Below are positions 9,351 to 22,499 of a stretch of 64,000 nt of DNA, piece after piece. The translations under genes were made by a program, and so were the position numbers. This DNA comes from Mesocentrotus franciscanus (taxonomy: Eukaryota; Echinodermata; Echinoidea; Camarodonta; Strongylocentrotidae), in NCBI GenBank assembly GCA_037976565.1, contig CP137680.1:16240374-16304373 (forward strand). Reading direction: 5' to 3'. The first letter of the stretch is position 1; each line of letters begins with the position of its first letter. The notes beneath the pieces were generated by a model, which worked only from the letters and a program-made list of their open reading frames with translations, made no database searches and was not told the DNA's origin.

Positions 9351-12300
9351 AAGAAAACAGGGGTTAGTGCCCCGTCTTATAACAAGTTTGCAGTGATTAG
9401 AATTGATCACATTTCCAGTTTGATAACAGTATACAAATAATACACAGCAGTGAGGGCATTAGTAAGAATTACCCACACGAGGTACGTTTGGAACAGTCTT
9501 ACATGCCCGAGGCGATAGTCGAGGGTGTTTGGACTGTTTTGAAGATACCAAGTGTGGGTAATTTTACTAATGCCTGAACAAAATGATGTGTATTATTTGT
9601 TTTATAAGATTGTTTTATTTGTTTTATAAAATGATGTTTTATAACATGATTTTACTAATGACCGGTCATTAGCATTTGATGACCGGTCATTATCAAAATT
9701 ATGTGTTAGGCAAAATCAATGCCTGGTCACGTGTACGCTCTCAACCAATCATTTGATTAGGATCCATGTCATCATCTTATAATAGCTGATCAGCTTTTAA
9801 AATCAGAGATGGAGGATTATAATTTTCGATACTTAGGGGTTTTTGAGATCAGTCGTTTTGAGATCGGTCGTAACCCATTATATGTTAGGCCAAGTCTTCC
9901 TTCAAGCAGTACTATAATAATTCCAGTAGGATGCACATTTTTAAAGTGCCTATCGGTACTAGTTTTTATAATTACTTATGAATCATGAATCATGAACAAT
10001 TGATATGACATTCCAGTAAATTCTATCTGTATCTGATTGATACGAAATATTTAAGTGAAACAGCTATCTTCCAGAGTTCATTACAAAATTTAGACTACTA
10101 TGTGCTTCCCTTTTTATTGTGCTCATTAATATTTTTACTTGCATACTAATATTTTTATTTACCATGAGAACATATTTCTTTGCTAATAGTAAAAGCCTTC
10201 TTGCTGACTATATTAGTATCTGGGCGTCAAGTTCTGAAAGTCTGATCCACATGCGGCCTTCCTGACAATTTGGTGCAACCTGCCAAAAGTACCAAGTAAA
10301 AGCGACCCATTGTACAGAATCCGCTATCGTTCACATTGTAAATTTGCGAGAGTTCTCGCAATTTCAGGTCCAATAACCATTTGCTCGATTGTTCAGAAAT
10401 TATAACTCTTTCCTTGCCTATGGGCTGAGGTTGACGATGCACCGATGCTTCTTGAAATCTTGCCGACAATTCCTCTATGACTTGTTCTGTATGACAGGGT
10501 TGTTATGGCAGTCTTTGATTACATTCTTAACCACCTGGACAAAGACGTAATATAAGCAAGAAGAAAAATTAGAACTGACCTAAAACATGAAAGAGGAGAA
10601 TTGTAATGTGATTAAGTTTAAGGTTAATATTATATAGCAAAACAGTTTTTATGCAAAGAAAAATCCAAACTGTGTTGTTGATCATTGACTCGTAATCAAA
10701 CTCTAATAACACCATTCTTATTAATTGATGATACATAAATTTCAGTATGATATTCACATATGCAAGTTATTGTTTGTATTCTCATTTTTTTTTTTTTTTT
10801 AAATTTTGCTTTTGTTTGTTTCTTGGTTTTGTACTATATTTGTTACTGTATTCATTACTCTACACGTATTAAGAAAACAGGGGTTAGTGCCCAGGCCTAT
10901 ATAAAGTTTGCAGTGATTAGAATTGATCACATTTCCCAGTATGATAAGAGTATCAGCTTTTTACGTCAGATATAGAGGATTATAATTTTTGATGGTTTGG
11001 AGATTTTGCGATAGATCTAGATCAGTCGTAACTCTTTATACGTTAAACCAAGTCTTCCTTCAAGCAGTACTATAATAATTCCTGTTGGATGCACATTTTT
11101 AAAGTGCCTATCGGACTATCGGTACTAGTTTTTATAATTACTTACGAGTCATGAATCATGATTAATTGATATGACATTCCAGTAAATCTATCTGTAAGTG
11201 ATTGATAGGAAATATTTAAGTGAAACAGCTATTGATTCTTGAATGGCTCTTTCATTACAATTAGACTATGTGCTTCTCGTTTTTTATTATGCTCATTACT
11301 ATTTTTACTTTGCATATTAATATTTTAATATTTACCATGAGAAGTGACCATATTCGTTACTTATAGTAAAAGCCTTCTTGCTGACTTTATTAGTATCTGG
11401 GCCTCGAGCTTCTTGGTGCTACCTGCCAAAAATACCAAGTAAAAGCGACAGATTGTACAGAATCCGCTATCGTTCACATTGTAAATTTGCGAGTTCTCGC
11501 AATTTCAAGTCCAATAACCATTTGCTTGATTGTTCAGAAATTATAACTCTTTCCTTGCCTATGGGCTGAGGTTGACGATGCACCGATGCTTTTTGAAATG
11601 TTGCCGACACTTACTCCGTGACGGGGTTGTTATCGCAGTCTTTGATAATATTCTTAACCACCTGAACAAAGATGTATAATAAGCAAGGAGAAAGGAAAAG
11701 GAATTATTTCTGCTGTAAAACATGACAGGAGAATTGTAATGTGATTAAGTTTAAGGTTAATATTATATAGTAAAACAGTTTTAAGCAAAGAAAAATCCAA
11801 ACTGTGTTGTTGATCATGGACTTGCAATCAAACTCTAATAACACCATTCTTATTAATTGACGATACATACATTTCAGTATGATATTCACATATGTTATTA
11901 AGTTGTTATTGCTTGTATTCTCATTTTTTTTTTTTTAATTTTGCTTTTGTTTCTTTCTTGTTTTTGTATTATATTTGTTACTGTATTCATTACTCTACAC
12001 GTATTAAGAAAACAGGGGTTAGTGCCCAGTCCTATAAAAAGTTTGCAGTGATTAGAATTGATCACATTTCCCAGTATGATAAGAGTATCAGCTTTTTACG
12101 TCAGATATAGAGGATTATAATTTTTGATGGTTTGGAGATTTTGCGATAGATCTAGATCAGTCGTAACTCTTTATACGTTAAACCAAGTCTTCCTTCAAGC
12201 AGTACTATAATAATTCCTGTTGGATGCACATTTTTAAAGTGCCTATCGGACTATCGGTACTAGTTTTTATAATTACTTACGAGTCATGAATCATGATTAA

Positions 12301-15300
12301 TTGATATGACATTCCAGTAAATCTATCTGTAAGTGATTGATAGGAAATATTTAAGTGAAACAGCTATTGATTCTTGAATGGCTCTTTCATTACAATTAGA
12401 CTATGTGCTTCTCGTTTTTTATTATGCTCATTACTATTTTTACTTTGCATATTAATATTTTAATATTTACCATGAGAAGTGACCATATTCGTTACTTATA
12501 GTAAAAGCCTTCTTGCTGACTTTATTAGTATCTGGGCCTCGAGCTTCTTGGTGCTACCTGCCAAAAATACCAAGTAAAAGCGACAGATTGTACAGAATCC
12601 GCTATCGTTCACATTGTAAATTTGCGAGAGTTCTCGCAATTTCAAGTCCAATAACCATTTGCTTGATTGTTCAGAAATTATAACTCTTTCCTTGCCTATG
12701 GGCTGAGGTTGACGATGCACCGATGCTTTTGAAATGTTGCCGACACTTACTCCGTGACGGGGTTGTTATCGCAGTCTTTGATAATATTCTTAACCACCTG
12801 AACAAAGATGTATAATAAGCAAGGAGAAAGGAAAAGGAATTATTTCTGCTGTAAAACATGACAGGAGAATTGTAATGTGATTAAGTTTAAGGTTAATATT
12901 ATATAGTAAAACAGTTTTAAGCAAAGAAAAATCCAAACTGTGTTGTTGATCATGGACTTGCAATCAAACTCTAATAACACCATTCTTATTAATTGACGAT
13001 ACATACATTTCAGTATGATATTCACATATGTTATTAAGTTGTTATTGCTTGTATTCTCATTTTTTTTTTTTTAATTTTGCTTTTGTTTCTTTCTTGTTTT
13101 TGTATTATATTTGTTACTGTATTCATTACTCTACACGTATTAAGAAAACGGGGGTTAGTGCCCAGTCCTATAAAAAGTTTGCAGTGATTAGAATTGATCA
13201 CATTTCCCAGTATGATAACAGTATCAGCTTTTTACGTCAGATATAGAGGATTATAATTTTTGATGGTTTGGAGATTTTGCGATAGATCTAGATCAGTCGT
13301 AACTCTTTATACGTTAAACCAAGTCTTCCTTCAAGCAGTACTATAATAATTCCTGTTGGATGCACATTTTTAAAGTGCCTATCGGACTATCGGTACTAGT
13401 TTTTATAATTACTTACGAGTCATGAATCATGATTAATTGATATGACATTCCAGTAAATCTATCTGTAAGTGATTGATAGGAAATATTTAAGTGAAACAGC
13501 TATTGATTCTTGAATGGCTCTTTCATTACAATTAGACTATGTGCTTCTCGTTTTTTATTATGCTCATTACTATTTTTACTTTGCATATTAATATTTTAAT
13601 ATTTACCATGAGAAGTGACCATATTCGTTACTTATAGTAAAAGCCTTCTTGCTGACTTTATTAGTATCTGGGCCTCGAGCTTCTTGGTGCTACCTGCCAA
13701 AAATACCAAGTAAAAGCGACAGATTGTACAGAATCCGCTATCGTTCACATTGTAAATTTGCGAGAGTTCTCGCAATTTCAAGTCCAATAACCATTTGCTT
13801 GATTGTTCAGAAATTATAACTCTTTCCTTGCCTATGGGCTGAGGTTGACGATGCACCGATGCTTTTTGAAATGTTGCCGACACTTACTCCGTGACGGGGT
13901 TGTTATCGCAGTCTTTGATAATATTCTTAACCACCTGAACAAAGATGTATAATAAGCAAGGAGAAAGGAAAAGGAATTATTTCTGCTGTAAAACATGACA
14001 GGAGAATTGTAATGTGATTAAGTTTAAGGTTAATATTATATAGTAAAACAGTTTTAAGCAAAGAAAAATCCAAACTGTGTTGTTGATCATGGACTTGCAA
14101 TCAAACTCTAATAACACCATTCTTATTAATTGACGATACATACATTTCAGTATGATATTCACATATGTTATTAAGTTGTTATTGCTTGTATTCTCATTTT
14201 TTTTTTTTTAATTTTGCTTTTGTTTCTTTCTTGTTTTTGTATTATATTTGTTACTGTATTCATTACTCTACACGTATTAAGAAAACGGGGGTTAGTGCCC
14301 AGTCCTATAAAAAGTTTGCAGTGATTAGAATTGATCACATTTCCCAGTATGATAACAGTATCAGCTTTTACGTCAGATATAGAGGATTATAATTTTTGAT
14401 GGTTTGGAGATTTTGCGATAGATCTAGATCAGTCGTAACTCTTTATACGTTAAACCAAGTCTTCCTTCAAGCAGTACTATAATAATTCCTGTTGGATGCA
14501 CATTTTTAAAGTGCCTATCGGACTATCGGTACTAGTTTTTATAATTACTTACGAGTCATGAATCATGATTAATTGATATGACATTCCAGTAAATCTATCT
14601 GTAAGTGATTGATAGGAAATATTTAAGTGAAACAGCTATTGATTCTTGAATGGCTCTTTCATTACAATTAGACTATGTGCTTCTCGTTTTTTATTATGCT
14701 CATTACTATTTTTACTTTGCATATTAATATTTTAATATTTACCATGAGAAGTGACCATATTCGTTACTTATAGTAAAAGCCTTCTTGCTGACTTTATTAG
14801 TATCTGGGCCTCGAGCTTCTTGGTGCTACCTGCCAAAAATACCAAGTAAAAGCGACAGATTGTACAGAATCCGCTATCGTTCACATTGTAAATTTGCGAG
14901 AGTTCTCGCAATTTCAAGTCCAATAACCATTTGCTTGATTGTTCAGAAATTATAACTCTTTCCTTGCCTATGGGCTGAGGTTGACGATGCACCGATGCTT
15001 TTGAAATGTTGCCGACACTTACTCCGTGACGGGTTGTTATCGCAGTCTTTGATAATATTCTTAACCACCTGAACAAAGATGTATAATAAGCAAGGAGAAA
15101 GGAAAAGGAATTATTTCTGCTGTAAAACATGACAGGAGAATTGTAATGTGATTAAGTTTAAGGTTAATATTATATAGTAAAACAGTTTTAAGCAAAGAAA
15201 AATCCAAACTGTGTTGTTGATCATGGACTTGCAATCAAACTCTAATAACACCATTCTTATTAATTGACGATACATACATTTCAGTATGATATTCACATAT

Positions 15301-16570
15301 GTTATTAAGTTGTTATTGCTTGTATTCTCATTTTTTTTTTTTTAATTTTGCTTTTGTTTCTTTCTTGTTTTTGTATTATATTTGTTACTGTATTCATTAC
15401 TCTACACGTATTAAGAAAACGGGGGTTAGTGCCCAGTCCTATAAAAAGTTTGCAGTGATTAGAATTGATCACATTTCCCAGTATGATAACAGTATCAGCT
15501 TTTTACGTCAGATATAGAGGATTATAATTTTTGATGGTTTGGAGATTTTGCGATAGATCTAGATCAGTCGTAACTCTTTATACGTTAAACCAAGTCTTCC
15601 TTCAAGCAGTACTATAATAATTCCCTTTGGATGCACATTTTTAAAGTGCCTATCGGTACTAGTTTTTATAATTACTTATGAGTCATGAATCATGATTAAT
15701 TGATATGACATTCCAGTAAATCTATCTGTAAGTGATTGATACGAAATATTTAAGTGAAACAGCTATTGATTCTTGAATGGCCCTTTCATTCCAATTTTTA
15801 GACTATGTGCTTCTCGTTTTTTATTATGCTCATTACTATTTTTCCTTTGCATATTAATATTTTAATATTTACCATGAGAAGTGACCATATTCGTTACTTA
15901 TAGTAAAAGCCTTCTTGATGACTTTATTAGTATCTGGGCCTCGAGCTTCTTGGTGCTACCTGCCAAAAATACCAAGTAAAAGCGACAGATTGTACAGAAT
16001 CCGCTATCGTTCACATTGTAAATTTGTGAGAGTTCTCGCAATTTCAAGTCCAATAACGATTTGCTTGATTGTTCAGAAATTATAACTCTTTCCTTGCCCA
16101 TGGGCTGAGGTTGTCGATGCACTGATGCTCCTTGAAACTTTGCCGACACTTCCTCTGTGACTTGTTCTGTATTACAGGGTTGTTATGGCAGTCTTTGATA
16201 ACATTCTTAACCACCTGGACAAAGACGTAATATTAGCAAGAAGAAAAATTAGAACTGCTCTAAAACATGAACGAGGAGAATTTTATTGTGATTAAGTTAA
16301 GGTTAATATTGGTATCTAGTAAACCAGTTTTAAGCAAAGAAAAATCCAAACTGTGTTGTTGATCATTGACTCGTAATCAAACTCTAATAACAGTATAACA
16401 CCATTCTAAGTAATTGACAATACACAAATATCAGTATGATATTCACATATTATGTTATTGTTAAGTTGTTATTATTTGTATTCTCATTTTGTTAGTTTTG
16501 TTTTGATTGTGCTTTTGTTTGTTTCTTGTTTTTGTATTATATTTTTTACTGTATTCATTACTCTACATCT
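9351..16570. repeat. Tandem array, six copies of a ~1,136 bp unit
   Basis: Units begin at AAGAAAACAGGGGTTAGTGC: 9351, 10871, 12006, 13142, 14279 and 15413, ending about 16570. Inner units are 1134-1137 bp and almost identical; the first and last are clearly diverged. Each carries a T-rich tract (about 13 T) and TTTTGCTTTTGTTT before the next unit. The short ORFs repeated in every unit in both directions have no family features and shift with indels, so the unit looks non-coding. The array begins and ends at the same unit coordinate, so it holds a whole number of units. Homogeneous core with diverged edges is what unequal crossing-over produces. Confidence 0.95.
9433..9788. mobile_element. Insertion in the first array unit, with foldback element
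   Basis: Relative to the other units, unit 1 has 356 extra bases here. 9433-9600 is a foldback: ACAAATAATACACA at one end and TGTGTATTATTTGT at the other, with further matching arms (GGCATTAGTAA / TTACTAATGCC, ACCCACAC / GTGTGGGT) around a loop. The rest contains two copies of the perfect palindrome ATGACCGGTCAT (about 9658 and 9679). Confidence 0.75.
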
Positions 16571-16766
16571 ATGTGTCATTGTATTTGTGATCCTGTCCCT
16601 TGTCAGTTGAGGAGGAATTTTCCCCCTCTTCTTCTGGCAGAGGACCTGGGTAATTTCAATGTAACTACTTTAATTTTCTCCTACCAAAATAAAGATGACT
16701 TATGTATATATTTTCTCATGCCCACCACAATCTTATCAAAACCAATAGGAGCCAATTCATGATTAA

Positions 16767-17306
16767 AGGGATAGTTTAGTTTTGTTGCAGAGGGCGCTAC
16801 ACAAAATAATTTTTTTGTGAGATAATGAAAAACTGAGTGTCAAATTTGAAAGAATATACAATTTAAATCACAAAATCATCTTTGATCAAAATCGGTTCAG
16901 AGACGGCTGAAATATCCATAAATATAACCATAAATATAACCATTACTGAATATTTGTGGTGCCCCACAAATATTCAGTAATTTTGAACCAGCCGTCGAAA
17001 AACGAGATAGTGCCTTATATGTTTCAGCCAATGCTAATATCGGCTTTTTCGTGTTGGTTATAATACGCACAACCAGCCGGCCCGAGTATAGCTATTATTA
17101 ATTAACGGTCACCGTATTTTTTAAAAAGTAGAGCTTAATTGGTATGATGGTATTCAATCTAACAAATTTACACATTTTGGGGTCAAAAATTACCTTCATA
17201 GCAATTTTAGGTTCTAAAAGGGCACTAGAAATGTCATAAATAATAAGAGCAATAACCATGCACTGTGAAGGCATATGCAGTCTTAAACAAGAACTCAACT
17301 ATCCCT
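16767..17306. mobile_element. TTAA-flanked MITE, 540 bp
   Basis: TTAA at 16763-16766 and 17307-17310 flank inverted ends AGGGATAGTTTAGTT and AACTCAACTATCCCT. There is no coding capacity. TTAA duplication suggests mobilisation by a piggyBac-like transposase. An internal perfect palindrome lies at 16942-16981. Confidence 0.8.
16942..16981. repeat. Perfect 18-bp hairpin inside the MITE
   Basis: ATTACTGAATATTTGTGG is followed after 4 bases by its exact reverse complement CCACAAATATTCAGTAAT. Confidence 0.85.
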
Positions 17307-17310
17307 TTAA

Positions 17311-18512
17311 CTATTTTGATCATTTTATTAGTCGTTTTGTGAATATGACAATGTTATGTTATGAATAGGATAACATAGGATATAAGGGATGGTGCTATTC
17401 TCTGTTCGGCATTTAAGCAATTCCATTCTTTTTTTATTCTAGGTCCTGATATTTTTGTTTTCCACTGCTCTAAGTTCTTTTTTAAAGGTAATGCAAAGTT
17501 TTGGGAGATTTTGAAAATTGGATGGATAGTAATTCTTTATAATTTTGATATATTTGGATGCCCCTGTTGATGTATTATAAGCACTATAAAATTTAGCCCC
17601 TAAAACACTGCTGCTTTCGAGCAAATTGAATTATCAAATTTTACCGGTGCTCCCGGTAAATTTCAAATATTTCAAATAGCGCCTAAGGCCATTCCATGGT
17701 AGCTGCGACCATGAAAATCTCAGAATGTGCAGTTCTGATACATAATTTCCAAACAGGAATAGCAAATCAGTAGATTGCAGTCAAGAAACATCGTTTTAAA
17801 GCTAAACAAATATCAGTCCTGAGAGGGCGCTATACAACATAACGAGTTTATTATTTACAATTTCATCACTTTAGACTCGATTTCAACCGCGACAACGATT
17901 ATTGAATATTGTAAAATCGCATATGCTTCCAATATGTTCATTTGAACCAAATTCATGACCCTATACCAAAAATTTTTATTACCTTTAATATAAAACTTTG
18001 AATTAATATTCTATCCACTTGAAACTTCTCATAGGCCAGTGAATTCAACGAGAGCAGTCATAAAAATCACTTGCCAGGGCTTCCTCTGTATCTCTGTATT
18101 TAAGATTGACTCTATCATGTCTATTGTTGAATTCAACTATGTTTCAACATCTTTCATGAGTGTAATTGTGTTTTTGGTTTGGATAGTGCAGATCAATGAA
18201 TTTGTTGAATCATCTCTCTAGTTGTGAATTTTGAACTTTTCTCATGAGGGTACGAATCACCTTTGCCTCGTTCAGGCGCTCTTTTCAAGCGTACCGTATC
18301 GCGCCAGAAGAGGGACCTGAACGTTCCTAAAGCGAACTGTATTGTACCATGATGCCGCCCCAGAAGCATACCACGGCAGACCACCTCCAGAAGTGGTCCA
18401 GAGCGTGCCAAGGCTAACCGTACCATATCTCGACTAGCGCCTGAATGCAAGCCAGAATACAGGGTACCGTATTGGTTACAACAGTTGATTGTCTCCTCGT
18501 TTAGTGCAGGCC
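17311..18512. other. Non-coding interval; unclassified repeat-like GC-rich patch
   Basis: No supported gene. 18240-18500 is GC-richer than its surroundings and has partly inverted motifs (GTTCAGGCGCT near 18270 and AGCGCCTGAA near 18437; CGTACCGTAT and GGTACCGTATT), suggesting a decayed foldback or transposon fragment. Its family is not recognised. Confidence 0.45.
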
Positions 18513-18516
18513 TTAA

Positions 18517-18903
18517 AGGTAAAGACCAGTTTTGAAAACGCCCCTCTCTCAAAAAATGAAATGGAAGCTCTCATTACCGACCATGTGAAAGAATATGTTT
18601 CGACTAATACGTGATGATACAAATTTTGCAGGGAACCGCCTACTAATTGATATATTTGGTAAATTATTATATCTATTGGGACCAAATAGATATCGTGCAC
18701 GTGGTCGCGAAGTCCCATATACATCTTTCTGTGTACAGTGCTTGTAACTTTACCAAGACTGGGCCAAATTTCTTATCATTTTGACGATTCCAGAACCTTG
18801 CAGTACACACCAATACTTATATGCTAGATGATCAACCTTTTCTGATCGATTCCACAACGTTTCTTTCACAATGCAATCGCATGACCAGAACTGGTCTTTA
18901 TCT
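18517..18903. mobile_element. TTAA-flanked MITE family A, copy 1 (387 bp)
   Basis: TTAA (18513-18516 and 18904-18907) flanks inverted ends AGGTAAAGACCAGTT and AACTGGTCTTTATCT. A second full copy is at 51159-51547 with very high similarity, and a decayed fragment is at about 63610-63771. Non-coding. Confidence 0.88.
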
Positions 18904-18907
18904 TTAA

Positions 18908-20225
18908 CTCATGACAAATGTAATCGAATGTGGCTTTGTCCATACAAATTTTTTTGCCTCCAATACTCATTTGTAAATGTTTTTTGGACGAGCTTCCAGA
19001 AAGCGCCACTGCGCAGTCTCTACCACAAACCTCGATCTCGAATGGGAACTCCATATAAGGCTATAAAGAGAGCAAGTAGCACCCTTTGTCGACGTTCCTT
19101 AAACTTTTGTTGACAAATTTGTCGTCTTCTTGAACATACTTCTGGAAACGAGTACTGTATGTTTCTTCATGAACCATCTCCGATAATCAGATGGTTAATG
19201 GTTGGTTTTGAATGTAAGCTTCATTCACATACTTTGGATGCTTGTCGACTCTTACTCACTCCAGAACGAGACTTAAATAATAAACGGACCACTTGATGGA
19301 TGTACAATGTACATGAAGATAGAACTTTATTACAGAATTCTGGGTGTGAATCACAAAAGAGTAATAAGAGAGCATCCGTACTGCTCAATGAGCTGATCTG
19401 TCGGATGTTGAGTGTCAACTGCCCTTCCCTTGTTCACCAATTGTATTTATACTAAAATAACCCCAAAGCACATGGTTTGGTGGAAAATAAGATGTTACCT
19501 TTCCTGGCAATGAAAAAAAAAAATTAATTAACCTAATATACTCCTCCCCTTAGAGATTGAAACAACCATCAACCAATGAAACTTGGTAGTTTGAGAGTAA
19601 CATGAATTCAGCCCATGACAATGCATGATCGCGGTCTACTGACAGACTGACCTCTGGACTATGTTGTGTTAGCCTTCACAGATTTACTAACCAGTGGAAA
19701 TTACTACTAGGCAGCTAGCCATGGTGGAAAAAAAACCCAAGGATGGTGCAGTGTGCACTCCTCTCTTGGCTCTCTTCGGAGATAGTGAAAACTTTCCTGT
19801 AAACTTTCCTACCTTTTTCCACTGAATCATCAGTCTTACAGAGGAGAGTCAAAATGGCCGCCATACTTGTCCCAATAACTCTATATATATATACCTGACA
19901 GAATAATGAGATCTGCTCTGTCACAGTTGTCATAGGCAACGATTGAGCAAATTCCCTGTGATGTGGGTGAGTGTTCGTTCTTTGTTATATCTGAAGAATA
20001 AATAAAATAGAAATCAACAATATTGTTGAAATATTAGAATAAGTATAGTTGTGTACATATTAACTTTTTTATGTATCTTTCGTTTTGTTTCGTTTTCTTT
20101 CTTGGGTGATCTGTCGTAATCGACAGATCGCCTCTTAATTTCGTTAGAACCCATGTGTAAAGAGTGAACCACCAGCTGTTGTAGTGTATGATCAAAAGCA
20201 TAAAGCCAAACATCACAATTAATAT
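18908..20225. other. No clear gene; decayed LTR-like sequence possible
   Basis: On the minus strand a purine tract CTCTAAGGGGAGGAG is at about 19545-19558 and would fit a polypurine tract. A potential small exon lies at about 19911-19995 (after TTTATTTATTCTTCAG, before GTATATAT). None of the ORFs resembles a known family. A pseudo-LTR is possible but no paired copy is in the window. Confidence 0.35.
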
Positions 20226-21282
20226 TCATTCTACTTTGGTCATGTTGACCACTACCTCTTTAAGGCCTTCACACAGGACCATCACCTTCACCAAACATGG
20301 AATTATACTTAAGTTAACCGAGATCCGTGACGTCTTCTCCACCACCAAAATCCTTTCCAGCCCCTCTTCTTCAGCAATTGTGTCATATGGAATATTAAAG
20401 CTGAATGTGCAAAAAAAAGAGAACAAAAAAATATGTATTAAAAAAAAAATCACACAAAAAAGAACATGTTCAACAATTACCAATTTGGTTCCCTACCTCT
20501 TATATCATACAACAAAATTAAGATATCTAATATCTTTGAAACTGGCAATTCTGTCATCAGTAGTGTGTCAATAACTTACGAGTCATCAATTGTCTCATCA
20601 TATAAAAGCGTTGAACTGTAAATTTGTGAGAGCGCTATGAAATGACATTAATAAAGTGTATTATAGCGTATACCTATTTTATTAAATCATCATATTTTCC
20701 CCCCTGTGAATCCGATATCCTCATACCTTTAGCCGGGTTTTGACCGAGAGTAACATGATTACAAATGCATCCACCAAAAAAGCATACATTATATTCCCCT
20801 TAAAATCTTAAAAGTGATACTTCAAAATAAAATATTAATATTGAATGAATATGAATTTAAGATATCATACAATTACTCTATATTTAGTATAGCAATTAAA
20901 AAAAAAAAAACTTACAACTCTCTACAAATGTATTACCATCAACATCAATTCAGTAAAAATAAAAGAAATAAAATAGAGTAAAAAAATTGAATTTTTAAAA
21001 CATAAGTATAAATAAAACAATGTTGTGATAATCAACATCTTATAATAGAATGTCAAAGCTATGACAAAATTGCAATTAGGCTAGTGATTATAGCTTGTTA
21101 TGTCATTCTTTTGTTGTAGTTGACCGATATTCTTAAAACATTTTGATTTGTTTGTCTCATTTTCCAACTTTTTTTGAGAGCTCTGTGACCTTATAAGCAT
21201 AGATAAATATGGCACATTATTAATCCACATACCCGTCATCCGATACCGCCATTACTTCTCCCTGGAATTCAGTGTTTTCCAT
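20226..21282 (-). CDS. Candidate small spliced gene, 74 aa, function unknown
   Basis: Exon A runs from ATG at 21282 to 21233 (donor GG|GTATGT; acceptor before it at 21289, TTTTTACATCCAG). Exon B is 20400-20226 (acceptor TTTTTTTTGCACATTCAG, stop TGA). Joined, the frame is open through 225 nt with consensus sites at both junctions. The product starts MENTEFQGEVMAVSDDG, is acidic in its first half and Val/Leu-rich in its second; I see no known domain, signal peptide or clear membrane segment. A TATA box at 22799-22806 and a donor at 22661 could supply a non-coding first exon. It may be a retroelement accessory transcript or a host gene; it could also be chance. No homologue recognised. Confidence 0.35.
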
Positions 21283-22499
21283 GACCGCCTGGATGTAAAA
21301 CAAAAAAATCATTCCACACAGTAGTACATGCACATTTATGTCAACATCAGCACATACACCAAAACATACAGTTACTAAATAAATATTAAAGATACAAGTA
21401 CAAACAATTGTCAATACTAACTACGACCCAACCCCCCCTTCCTCAAAAGAACAAAACAACAAATACAGATGACACCTCTATCGATCACCATTGTACTTTT
21501 GATAAAACAAACATTAAATAAACAATTTCCCAGATCATACAAATCTATTATATTGTAACGTGAAACCCTCTCAAATCTCCAAAAATATAACTTGTGACTC
21601 TCTGGCCACTAATAATCTCCTCTTTCGAGAGCCTCAAACAAATAATGCTGCCACCAGGTAATTTTTAAAAGGAATCACCAAACCTACGAGTAGGAGTTTT
21701 ATTTCCTAGTTATTTAATGTGATGAATCAGATAGAAAATAATCTCTGAATAAGGGGGAACAAACTTCAACCAATCACATTATGTCTTACTTAAGACTTAA
21801 ATAAGTGCGTAAAACTTATGTCATAATTAGGACACATTAATAACTTCTTTTATGCCTGTTTACTAGCATAACTCATTAAATTATGGCTACCAGTTCTACT
21901 GCAGTCTATACCTACTTAAGTACATTACGAAATGTCTGTATAAAAATTGTTTACCCAAGTCTTAAGTTATAGGTAATTATGTACAATGTAATAATGATTT
22001 AAATTTAGTTATTTACAAGCAATTGCCATCAAATTATTTATGCATATCATGCTATTTACATGTAGCTGCACTATGTCTCAATCTATAATTGATCCATGTA
22101 ATTCCTTAGTACAATTCATTAGCCTAAATATAAATATAATCAAATATAATATAAAATATAATGTAAATAATAAATCACTAGATTATGTACAAAATTATGG
22201 GTGTATGCTTGACTACGTAACCCCTGATCTTAGCACCCTAGCATTCATGGTGGTTACTTGTTTACTACATGTATGAAAGAAAATATAAGAAAGAAATAAG
22301 TACCAATGTTGTTAATTCTAGCTACATTCAAAATATTATTGTATTCATGAATGATCTTATATAGCTGTATGTTTTCTAAATAAATAACAAATATTCCATC
22401 TATTGAATTCCAGAAAGACAATAAATTCCAAGAATTTCCAATCACTTCACATTCATACCATTTCTGAGCAAACGCTATAAAATGTTTAATAAATTTGCA

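Noticed and set aside
9433..9600. CRISPR-like or RNA gene interpretation of the palindrome
   Set aside because: No regular repeat-spacer pattern and the sequence is from a eukaryotic genome; a foldback transposon explains it.
10569..15517. Identical short ORFs of 61-83 aa repeated in each array unit, both strands
   Set aside because: Repetition reflects the tandem DNA unit; ORFs shift with single-base indels and show no coding bias or domain.
19221..19560. Second LTR ending at the purine tract near 19,550
   Set aside because: Purine tract is suggestive, but no paired LTR, primer site or coding sequence was found.
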